In this document: piece by piece, positions 36,132 through 43,744 of the stretch | How the letters are laid out: every line of letters starts with the position of its first letter | How positions within the stretch are numbered: position 1 is the stretch's first letter | The notes under the pieces: model-generated | What the model saw: the letters and a program-made list of their open reading frames with translations, nothing else | What the model was told of the DNA's origin: nothing | Databases searched by the model: none | Program-made: the position numbers and the translations under genes | Assembly (NCBI RefSeq): GCF_003604215.1 | Contig: NZ_QXGS01000004.1 | Coordinates: 124,001-188,000 of the forward strand | Direction of reading: 5' to 3' | Length of the DNA: 64,000 nucleotides | Source: Teichococcus vastitatis | GTDB lineage: Bacteria > Pseudomonadota > Alphaproteobacteria > Acetobacterales > Acetobacteraceae

Positions 36132-36878
36132 ATGCGACTGCAAGGCAAGGTCGCCATCGTCACCGGCGGCGGCTCGGGTTTCGGCGAGGGCATCGTCCGC
36201 AAATTCGTGGCCGAGGGCGCCCGTGTGGTGGTCGCCGACCGCGACGCCGCGGCGGCGGAACGCGTGGCCGCCAGCATCGGCGAGGCGGCGCGGCCCGTCA
36301 CCGCCGACGTGGCCACGGCGGCCGGCGCTCGGGCCATGCTGGACGTCGCGCGCGACGGCTTCGGCGGGCTCGACATCCTGGTCAACAATGCCGGCATCGG
36401 CCACACGCCGCAGCCGATGGAGGAACTGTCGGAGGAAAAGTTCGATGCCATCCTGGCCATCAACGTCAAGGCGATCTACCTGGCGGCGCGCGAGATGGTG
36501 CCGTTCCTGAAGGCGCAGAAGCGCGGCGCGATCCTCAATATCGCGTCCACCGCGGGAGTCAGCCCGCGGCCGAACCTGACCTGGTACAACGCGTCGAAAG
36601 GCTGGGTGATCACCGCAACGCGTTCCATGGCGGTGGAGCTGGCGCCCTTCGGCATCCGCGTCAACGCGCTGAACCCGGTGGCCGGCGAAACCCCGCTGCT
36701 GGCCACCTTCATGGGCCAGGACACGGCGGAGATCCGCGCCAAGTTCCTGTCCACCATTCCGCTCGGCCGATTCTCGACGCCGGAGGACATGGGCAACGCC
36801 GCCTGCTTCCTGTGCTCGGACGAGGCCTCCATGATCACCGGTGTCGCCATGGAAGTGGATGGCGGGCGCTGCATCTGA
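36132..36878 (+). CDS. Short-chain dehydrogenase/reductase
   Basis: Classical SDR of 248 residues: cofactor motif TGGGSGFGEG, NNAG, catalytic Ser in NIASTAG and YNASK. An acidic residue after beta-2 (VVADRD) favours NAD over NADP. The family includes glucose/ribitol-type dehydrogenases and FabG-like reductases. It starts 21 bases after the aldehyde dehydrogenase stop with GGGAGAAAGC upstream, so the two are probably one operon. Confidence 0.93.
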   Translation: MRLQGKVAIVTGGGSGFGEGIVRKFVAEGARVVVADRDAAAAERVAASIGEAARPVTADVATAAGARAMLDVARDGFGGLDILVNNAGIGHTPQPMEELSEEKFDAILAINVKAIYLAAREMVPFLKAQKRGAILNIASTAGVSPRPNLTWYNASKGWVITATRSMAVELAPFGIRVNALNPVAGETPLLATFMGQDTAEIRAKFLSTIPLGRFSTPEDMGNAACFLCSDEASMITGVAMEVDGGRCI

Positions 36879-37618
36879 GATTGCGGCGCGGGCGCGATGC
36901 CCGCGACGTTCAATATCGCGGGCGTGATCGCCGGTCGCTCAGCGCCTGACGGCGGCGGTCATGGTCGCGGAGCCTCGGAAGCGTCCCGCTCACTGGCGGA
37001 GCAGGCTTCAACTCGTTTTGGCCGCAACACGGACCGACCCACCAGCACCGGCCAGCGGGGATTTGGCCGGGGATGTACGGCGGAAGCGCGGCAGGATGCA
37101 GACGGTCGGCTGTGAACCATTCCATGCCATGCCGTGATCCCGGCTGATCCCGCCGAACCGGGCCCGTGACGGCGGGATTCAGGGCGCCCGCGGTTCATCC
37201 CGGCCAACGAAGCCCGCATGAACCGGGCAGATCCAGGCCGCCCAACCGCGTCATCAGGTCCGGTACCGGACAGCGGCGGCCCGGCCGCGTTGGCTGGCCT
37301 GGGCGGGTTGAACCGTGCTCCGACTATCGCCTGCGACCCAATGCTGATCGTCAACATGCGCGGGCCGAAGCAAAGGGCCGGTGCCTACTTCTGGGCATTT
37401 TGCTCTATTTGGAGGAATTCTCATTTCCTGAGATGCTCCAGGCGCTCGCTAGTATAAATTTGAACAAAACTCTCTCGTTGCGATTTGCCAACGTGAAGGT
37501 TCTGTGGTCCCTTCCTCTCGCTTGGAGGAGAGAACCTCTTCTTTGACGGCCGGCTTCCCGCCGGCTCCTTGTCCAGTACCGCCTTCTTCGGCGGCCTCAC
37601 AGTACGGGAGGCAAACAA
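36879..37618. other. 740-base gap upstream of the secretion island
   Basis: No credible gene. It holds a 7-bp hairpin after the SDR gene (CGCGGGC 36887-36893, GCCCGCG 36899-36905), a possible terminator without a T tract. An AT-rich patch follows at 37395-37480, likely the luxR1 promoter, and then a leader with two hairpins. Confidence 0.6.
37549..37594 (+). other. Two leader hairpins upstream of luxR1
   Basis: Stem 1 is GCCGGC/GCCGGC (37549-37554, 37560-37565, loop TTCCC). Stem 2 is CCGCC/GGCGG (37579-37583, 37590-37594, loop TTCTTC). They lie 25-70 bases before the ATG and could affect transcription or translation of the regulator. Confidence 0.5.
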
Positions 37619-38404
37619 ATGAACGCGTCGGACCCGGTCAGTCAGGATCATTGGAACATCCTGCTTCTCGACAGGTATCCCCTGAGAAGGGCCGGATTGT
37701 GCAGCTTCATCCAGCAAAGCGCCCTGTCCCAGGGGCAGGCCTGCACCGTGCAGGAAGCCGATCCGGAGCAGATGGATCAGGTTCCGCAAAACGTCTCGGC
37801 CATCCTGGTGGATCTCGGCTCCATTCATGCAATGCAGCCGGATGCGCAGCAACTCCTGGCTTCCCTGCGGCGGCAGGCTCCGCCGGGCTGTCCGATCGCG
37901 GTCATCTCCGACCACAGCACGGCGGCGGAGGTCCGCGCCTGCTTTACCGCCGGTGTGCAGGGCTTCATCGCCACGCATATGGAGCCGCGCCGGGCCATTC
38001 ACGCCCTGGCCTTCGTCATCGGCGGCGGGATGTTCTTTCCGCCAGAGGCGATGCTGGAACAGGCAGCGGCCGATCCGGAACCGATCCTGGTCGATACAGA
38101 AGCCAGCAGCCCGATGGATGAAAGCGCCTTCACGCAGCGTCAGCGCGAAGTTCTGCATTACCTTCGCCGCGGTTACTCGAACAAGCTGATCGGCCGGGAG
38201 CTGCACATGTGCGAATCCACCGTGAAGGTTCATGTGCGGCAGATCATGCGCAAGCTCGGCGTCTCGAACAGAACCCAGGCGGCCCTGCAGATCCTGAGCG
38301 GCAGCGAAGGAACGGAGCTGGCTGCGGACATCACGGCCCTGGCGTCCCCACCGGCGGACCTCGTCGCCGTCTTGAACGAGGGCGCCTTACCACTTCGGGC
38401 GTAA
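37619..38404 (+). CDS. LuxR-family regulator with degenerate receiver domain (copy 1)
   Basis: Regulator of 261 residues. The N-terminal 140 residues follow the response-regulator fold (NILLLDRYPLRRAG, then AILVDLGSIHA with Asp65, then GFIATHMEP). The first acidic pair is reduced to one Asp and the conserved Lys is missing, so ordinary phosphorylation is doubtful. The C-terminal helix-turn-helix is a standard GerE/LuxR domain: FTQRQREVLHYLRRGYSNK to STVKVHVRQIMRKLG. GGGAGG precedes ATG 37619. It is probably the local regulator of the adjacent type I secretion genes. Confidence 0.87.
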   Translation: MNASDPVSQDHWNILLLDRYPLRRAGLCSFIQQSALSQGQACTVQEADPEQMDQVPQNVSAILVDLGSIHAMQPDAQQLLASLRRQAPPGCPIAVISDHSTAAEVRACFTAGVQGFIATHMEPRRAIHALAFVIGGGMFFPPEAMLEQAAADPEPILVDTEASSPMDESAFTQRQREVLHYLRRGYSNKLIGRELHMCESTVKVHVRQIMRKLGVSNRTQAALQILSGSEGTELAADITALASPPADLVAVLNEGALPLRA

Positions 38405-38558
38405 CCGTCCGGATCGTGGGTCCATGGCCCTTTGGGAGAAACATCCCAACCGGGCATTTGCCATGCCCAATCCGCTTATCGACATGGATCGGTCCGTCCT
38501 CCTTCTGCGCCATGGGTCCAGCTTCAACCGTGGCGCATAATCCTCTTCCGTTCAGGGA

Positions 38559-38581
38559 CGCGAACGGCAATCCCGTTCGCG
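38559..38581 (+). other. Hairpin just upstream of luxR2
   Basis: A perfect 9-bp stem (CGCGAACGG 38559-38567, CCGTTCGCG 38573-38581) with a 5-base loop ends 31 bases before the luxR2 start. It could be a terminator of luxR1, an operator, or a leader structure. Confidence 0.55.
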
Positions 38582-38612
38582 CAGCAGGCGCCCGGATGGT
38601 CCGGGCGGCCGC

Positions 38613-39530
38613 ATGAACTGGCAACCCTTGTCCGAACCAGGGCCGCCAGAATGGTTGAGGGCACAGAACGTGCAGCAGGCTTCGGGTGAGCAGCGACGCG
38701 CCGCGATTGCATTGATCGATCACCGTTCCCTCCGGCGGAGCGGCTGGACCAGCCTTCTCTCCCGCTGGGCAGAAGCCGCGGGCATGACCGTCGAGGCCAC
38801 CGCCCCCGCAGCGACCCTGTCGTTGCGGGAGTCGGAAACGGAATTCCGCCTCGGCATCCTCAGCCTCGGCGCGATGCCGTTGCAGCAACCCGAGGCGGGA
38901 GGCTGGCTGGCAGCACTCATGGAAGCGCTGCCCGACACCCCCGTGGTCGTGATCTCCGATCTGGAAGACACGGCGGAAGTGGTGGCGGCCTACCGGGCGA
39001 AGGCGCGAGGCTTCATCCCGACCAGCACGGAGCCGGAGGTCGCGCTGCGCACCCTGGCCTTCATCATGGGTGGCGGCACGTTCTTTCCGCCAACCGCGCT
39101 GTTCGGCCATACCCATGATGCACCTCCGTCTCCAACGCAGCATAACGGCATCCAGAAGATCGAGCCGGCGTCCGATCAGCAGCGGAAAAGCAGCCTGACG
39201 GATCGGCAGGAGGCCATCATGGCCCATCTGGCAGCGGGACAATCCAACAAGGTCATCGCACAGTTGCTCGGGGTCAGGGAGGCCACGGTCAAGGTGCATG
39301 TCCGGCAGCTCATGCGGAAGCTCGGCGCCAGCAACCGGACGCAGGCGGCGCTTTTGGCGGCGGCCATGATGCCCAGGACTGCGGCCAAGCTCCCTGCGCT
39401 GATACCTGCTGCTGCCGTAGACGGCCAGCTGGCGCAGCAGTTGCCGCCGGGGCCGCCTTCGGAGCCCAGCCTGACCCTGCTGAACGGCGGCGCGAAGATT
39501 CAGCCATCCCGCCGGATCATCCGGTTCTGA
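38613..39530 (+). CDS. LuxR-family regulator with degenerate receiver domain (copy 2)
   Basis: Paralogue of the preceding regulator (305 residues). Shared landmarks include RGFIPTSTEPEVALRTLAFI against GFIATHMEPRRAIHALAFVI, then GGGTFFPP, and a LuxR domain LTDRQEAIMAHLAAGQSNK to ATVKVHVRQLMRKLG. The phospho-acceptor position reads LGILSLGAM, with no Asp, and the Lys is replaced by Thr, so the receiver is almost certainly not phosphorylated. A Pro/Ala-rich tail of about 70 residues follows the DNA-binding domain. Tandem duplication with divergence is likely. Confidence 0.87.
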   Translation: MNWQPLSEPGPPEWLRAQNVQQASGEQRRAAIALIDHRSLRRSGWTSLLSRWAEAAGMTVEATAPAATLSLRESETEFRLGILSLGAMPLQQPEAGGWLAALMEALPDTPVVVISDLEDTAEVVAAYRAKARGFIPTSTEPEVALRTLAFIMGGGTFFPPTALFGHTHDAPPSPTQHNGIQKIEPASDQQRKSSLTDRQEAIMAHLAAGQSNKVIAQLLGVREATVKVHVRQLMRKLGASNRTQAALLAAAMMPRTAAKLPALIPAAAVDGQLAQQLPPGPPSEPSLTLLNGGAKIQPSRRIIRF

Positions 39531-39659
39531 TCGCCGGTCCCTGGCCTGCTTCGGCCCATGCGGCCATCGCACAATGTCCCGCGACCGGAGCAGGAGTGCA
39601 GCCATCCCGATCCGGTTGAACAGGCCGCGGAAAAGGAAGCCGTCGTCAGCTCAAGGTGC

Positions 39660-39687
39660 GGCGCCGGTCCGCTGGCGGACCGGCGCC
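39660..39687. terminator. Strong hairpin between convergent genes
   Basis: GGCGCCGGTCCGC (39660-39672) pairs with GCGGACCGGCGCC (39675-39687), 12-13 bp with a very short loop. It sits between the luxR2 stop and the stop of the converging island gene, so it may serve both as a bidirectional terminator. No T tract. Confidence 0.5.
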
Positions 39688-39693
39688 ACTATC

Positions 39694-40263
39694 CTATATC
39701 CAGAGATGATCGAAACCGGTGGCCGCGTCAAAGGTGCTGTGTTCCTCGAGGCGGAGGATCATCTCCACTGATGATTCTGATAACCGATCTTCGAGCGCGA
39801 ACGCCGCTGCCTGAACATCCATGAGCGAATCCTCCCCCTGCGCGACGGCGTCGATGCTGATCAGCGCCGCGTTCCCGCTCACCACAGCAGGCGGATCCTC
39901 GATTGTCACGGACTTGACGGACTCCGTGTGCTTCGACGGGCCGTGAGCTTTGTTCTTGATGGTGAACGTCGTGATGCTCTGCTCATAGCTGCCATCGGTA
40001 GATGCCACATTGGTTGTTTTAATCTTCACGAAATTCGCGTCGCCTGGATCAACATAGTTCTGCACCGCGACATAGCCATCGCCGTCTCCATATGCCGCAG
40101 CCGTGCTGGTGATCGTGCCCTGGACTTTCCCCCCGGCACCCGTCGCCTTCGCCTTCAGCGAGATGTCCACGGATGTGAAGGTGTCCTCGCCCACGGCTGT
40201 GCCGCTGCTCTGCAGACCTAACGCCAAGGAGGAAGTCATCAGATTGGTTGTGGTGCGTGCCAT
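39694..40263 (-). CDS. Putative type I secreted protein with shared ED-STV segment (island protein A)
   Basis: Unknown protein of 189 residues with no Cys, no signal peptide and an acidic, Thr/Ser/Gly/Ala-rich composition, typical of type I secretion cargo. Residues 131-172 (NAALISIDAVAQGEDS, then VQAAAFALEDRLSESSVE) match segments in three other island proteins. Residues 21-58 (AVGEDTFTSVDISL) also resemble residues 64-100 of the RTX protein at 49410-50909. ATG 40263 was chosen because an upstream extension is Cys- and Arg-rich and unlike the rest. It is the gene nearest the exporter genes, 251 bases past the adaptor stop. Confidence 0.72.
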   Translation of the reverse strand: MARTTTNLMTSSLALGLQSSGTAVGEDTFTSVDISLKAKATGAGGKVQGTITSTAAAYGDGDGYVAVQNYVDPGDANFVKIKTTNVASTDGSYEQSITTFTIKNKAHGPSKHTESVKSVTIEDPPAVVSGNAALISIDAVAQGEDSLMDVQAAAFALEDRLSESSVEMILRLEEHSTFDAATGFDHLWI

Positions 40264-40514
40264 GATCGCTCCTGATCGGGCCAGCCGATGCTTCGAACAC
40301 CGTGTGACTCTATCGATGCTGCGAGCCGGGAAACACGTCGCACAGGCAGCTACGCCTAAAGAGACATGCTGCACCCGGGAGACTGAGTCTTCTGCGCGGG
40401 CTTCCCGCGTCCTCGATGATGCCGCCGGCCTCTGCCGGAGGCGGTCAGCTCCATCATTCCCTGATCAGGGCGCTGCTGCCGCCGTGCTGTTGGCCAGGGC
40501 ACAGGGTGTTTCGT

Positions 40515-41894
40515 TCAGACTTCGCGGAAGCTGCGGCGAAACGCTGCCAACAGGGGTTCGAGCAGGTAGCGGATCATGGTCCGCTCCTTTCGGACGATCA
40601 GCACTTCCGCCGGCATGCCAGGCACCAGCTCGACTGCCGATCCGAGGCGGGCCAGTTCCGCCCGATCCACCTCGACCCGTGCCAGGTAGTAGGGCTGGCC
40701 GTTGCTGGGATCAGTAAGACGGTCGGCCGATACGGACCGCACCATGCCATCGATGCGCGGCAGGCTGCGGCTGGAATAGGCCGTCAGGTGCACCTGCGCC
40801 GGCAGGCCGATGCTGACCACGTCGATGTCGCTGGGCGAGACGCGGGCATCGATCAACAGCGCTTCTTCCGCAGGAACGATGTCCAGGATAGCTTCGCCCG
40901 GCCGAATAACGCCCTCCACCGTCTTGAAGTGGAGGTTGACCACGGTTCCGCTGATCGGCGCGGTCACAACGGTTCGCGTCAGCACGTCCCGGCTCGCCTG
41001 CAGACGCTCCGTGATTCCGACCAGGTCAAGGCGGGTCTTGTCGGATTGTTCCGACACCTTGTCGAGGTGTTCCGCGTCCAGTGCCATGATCTGCATCTGC
41101 GTCTCGCCAATCACCTGCCGCGCACGAGCGATCGTTCCGGCATATTCTTCCCTCCGTCCCTGGATCTCGGCCCGCGCCCGCTGCAGTCGCAGAGCTTCGG
41201 GACGGGCCATGTAGCCGGCCCGCACCAGTTGCTCCTTGCCTTTCAGCTCGTCCTCGATGAGGGCAATCTGCTCGCTGGCGCTCTTGATTTGCGCTTCAAG
41301 CCCACGGATCTGTTCCTGGGACTGCTCGATCTTCTTCCTGAGCACCAGCAGACGGCTCTTGCGCGCCACCAGGCGCGTGGCGAACATCACGCGCTGGGAC
41401 GCCACCACCTTGCGCAGCTCCGCATTGCTGGCCGTGAGATCCGCCAGTTCTTGTGGCACCTCCATGTCGCTCAGGCCATCCTGCTCCGCCTGAAGGCGCG
41501 CCTGCATCGCCAGCAGCGTGTAGTACTGGTTGGTCAACGCATTCACCACCGTCCGAGCTTGGAGGCTTTCCAGCACCACGAGCCGCTGCCCCGCCTGGAC
41601 CTTGTCCCCGTCGCGCACCGAGAGCTCGGCGATGATGCCTCCCTCCAGGTGCTGCACGGTGCGGCGATTGCCGTCCGGACTGACGACGCCGGGCGCAACG
41701 GCTCCGCCAGCGATGGGCACCGTGGCGGCCCAGGCGAAGAAGCCACCCAGGAACAGAAAGATCAGCACGAGCCCCCGTCTTACCGGGGCCCGGATCGACG
41801 TCCGCAACGCCAGCACGTCGCCCTGGAGTTCGGTGAACTCGGGCGTGGCCAACGCAGCCGGTGTCGGCCTGATGAGGGTAAGCGACCTGGACAT
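40515..41894 (-). CDS. HlyD-family type I secretion membrane-fusion (adaptor) protein
   Basis: Periplasmic adaptor of 459 residues of the PrtE/HlyD type. One N-terminal membrane helix (about residues 42-63) is followed by a split lipoyl domain (EGGIIAELSVRDGDKVQAGQ) and a long coiled-coil region (residues 105-285, heptad-rich, e.g. KKIEQSQEQIRGLEAQIKSA). The second lipoyl half contains VVTAPISGTVVNLHFKT, and a beta-barrel domain ends with PGMPAEVLIVRKERT. It links the ABC exporter to an outer-membrane TolC channel. ATG 41894 has GGAGG 8 bases upstream. Same strand as the exporter, 75 bases behind it. Confidence 0.93.
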   Translation of the reverse strand: MSRSLTLIRPTPAALATPEFTELQGDVLALRTSIRAPVRRGLVLIFLFLGGFFAWAATVPIAGGAVAPGVVSPDGNRRTVQHLEGGIIAELSVRDGDKVQAGQRLVVLESLQARTVVNALTNQYYTLLAMQARLQAEQDGLSDMEVPQELADLTASNAELRKVVASQRVMFATRLVARKSRLLVLRKKIEQSQEQIRGLEAQIKSASEQIALIEDELKGKEQLVRAGYMARPEALRLQRARAEIQGRREEYAGTIARARQVIGETQMQIMALDAEHLDKVSEQSDKTRLDLVGITERLQASRDVLTRTVVTAPISGTVVNLHFKTVEGVIRPGEAILDIVPAEEALLIDARVSPSDIDVVSIGLPAQVHLTAYSSRSLPRIDGMVRSVSADRLTDPSNGQPYYLARVEVDRAELARLGSAVELVPGMPAEVLIVRKERTMIRYLLEPLLAAFRRSFREV

Positions 41895-41969
41895 GATCAT
41901 GGCCTCCACTGCATCTCGGGCTGCCCACGGGACGGCCGCTGCGGCGGCCGAGCGGGAGCGCCTCGCGGC

Positions 41970-43715
41970 TCAGGCACTCTGCGCTTCATCCTGTTGTGCG
42001 GCATCCGCCTTGCTGGAGGAGGCCTTCCTGAGCCGCTTCAGCACCTCGTCGCGCGGGCCGATCAGTTCCACGCGCCCCTCCTTGAGCAGGAGGATGCGAT
42101 CCGCCTGGGCGATCGTTGATGGCCGGTGGCCCACGATCAGCAAGGTGCATCCATGCTGCTTCAATTCATGGATGGCGGCCGCCAGCGCAGCCTCGCCGGC
42201 GGTGTCGAGATTGGCGTTGGGCTCGTCCAGCACGATCAGGCGCGGCAGCCCGTACACCGCACGGGCCAGGCCAATGCGCTGCCGCTGGCCACCGGACAGG
42301 CGAATGCCGCCGTCGCCGATGACGGTATCGTAGCCCTGTGGCAATTGCTGGATCAGCGCGTGGGCGTGGGCCCGCAACGCGGCCTCGATCACCGCCTCGT
42401 CATCCGCATGCCCCATGCGCGCGATGTTGTCCCGCACCGTTCCGGAAAACAGCTCGACATCCTGAGGCAGGTATCCGACATGCCGGCCGAGATCCTCCGG
42501 GTTCCAGTGCCGCAGATCGGCGCCGTCCAGGCGAACCTCCCCGGCCGTCGGATCGGCCGTGCCGACGAGCAGCCGGCACAAGGTGCTTTTGCCGCCCGCG
42601 GAGGGGCCGATCACCGCCATCACCTCCCCGGGCGTGGCCTCGAAGGAAATGCCGCGCAAAACCGGCACTCGCCCGCCTGGCGGTACGAAGCTGACGTTGC
42701 TCAGTGTGAGGACGCCCTTCGGTTCGGGAAGGCGCGTGCGCACCGGCTCCTGTGACAGCGTCCGCAGCTGGCCTTTCAGCCGCCCATAGGCGATCCGCGC
42801 CATGCCGAAGCTCTTCCAGGTGCCCATGGCGGCCTCCACCGGCGCAAGGGTGCGACCCAGCAGGATGGAGGCGGCGATCATGGTTCCGCCGGAAAGCTGG
42901 CCCTGCAGCACGAGATAGGCGCCGAGCCCCAGCGTCGCCGACTGGACAAAGTATCGCAGCGACTTCGTGATGCCGAGCAGCAGGCTTCCCCGCTCGCCCG
43001 CTCGCTGCTGCGCCGCCAGGCCCGTCGCGTTGCTGTCGTGCCAGCGCGCCAGCAGCGCCGGCAGCATGCCCATGGCCTTGACCACCTCGGCGTTACGGAT
43101 GGTGGCCTCGGCCAATTGCATCGCGCCGATCTGCGCCACGCTGGAGGTCATGGCCGAGGAGCGGGTGAGATATTCATTCGCTACGCCGAAGCCCAGCAGC
43201 AGGATGCTGGAAGCGACCGCCAGCGTGCCCAACCAGGGATGCAGCATCCAGATCAGCACCAGGAACAACGGGGACCAGGGTGCGTCAAAGAACACGTGCA
43301 CCCCGGGCGAGGCGACGAAGCCCTGCACCGTTGCCAGATCCCGAAGCGGCTGCGCACCTGCACTCTCGCTGATGAGCCGCATGCGCACGCCATTCGCGAG
43401 ATACGCGGGGCCGAGCCGTCCGCTGAGCCAGCAGCCCATCCGCACCGTGATGGCGGCCCTTAATGCGTCAAGGAAGCCCATCGCGAATAGGGCAAGTGCC
43501 ACCATCAGGGTCAGCATGACCAGCGTTTCCACTGAACCCGTGGTCATGACGCGATCATAGACCTGCAGCATGTACAAGGAGGGAGCGAGCATCAGCAGGT
43601 TGATCACCAGACTGAACAATCCCAGAACCCCGACCGTGGAGCGACAGGCCGCGACGGCGCGATCGAGCTCCGTCACGGCCTGCGGCTTCAGCTTCATGGC
43701 ATCAATGGGGGCCAT
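41970..43715 (-). CDS. PrtD-type type I secretion ABC exporter
   Basis: Fused permease-ATPase of 581 residues. Six membrane helices occupy residues 25-290 with family segments such as LYMLQVYDRVMTTGSVETL and FFDAPWSPLFLVLIW. The ATPase has Walker A GPSAGGKST, Q-loop GYLPQDVELF, signature [13 protein letters not shown] and Walker B LIVLDEPNANLD, then the switch His in LIVGHRPS. There is no C39 peptidase domain, so cargo is exported without leader cleavage. The position immediately after an RTX gene identifies the likely substrate. Confidence 0.95.
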   Translation of the reverse strand: MAPIDAMKLKPQAVTELDRAVAACRSTVGVLGLFSLVINLLMLAPSLYMLQVYDRVMTTGSVETLVMLTLMVALALFAMGFLDALRAAITVRMGCWLSGRLGPAYLANGVRMRLISESAGAQPLRDLATVQGFVASPGVHVFFDAPWSPLFLVLIWMLHPWLGTLAVASSILLLGFGVANEYLTRSSAMTSSVAQIGAMQLAEATIRNAEVVKAMGMLPALLARWHDSNATGLAAQQRAGERGSLLLGITKSLRYFVQSATLGLGAYLVLQGQLSGGTMIAASILLGRTLAPVEAAMGTWKSFGMARIAYGRLKGQLRTLSQEPVRTRLPEPKGVLTLSNVSFVPPGGRVPVLRGISFEATPGEVMAVIGPSAGGKSTLCRLLVGTADPTAGEVRLDGADLRHWNPEDLGRHVGYLPQDVELFSGTVRDNIARMGHADDEAVIEAALRAHAHALIQQLPQGYDTVIGDGGIRLSGGQRQRIGLARAVYGLPRLIVLDEPNANLDTAGEAALAAAIHELKQHGCTLLIVGHRPSTIAQADRILLLKEGRVELIGPRDEVLKRLRKASSSKADAAQQDEAQSA

Positions 43716-43744
43716 GATCCGGTTTCTTTCCGCACCATCGGCCT

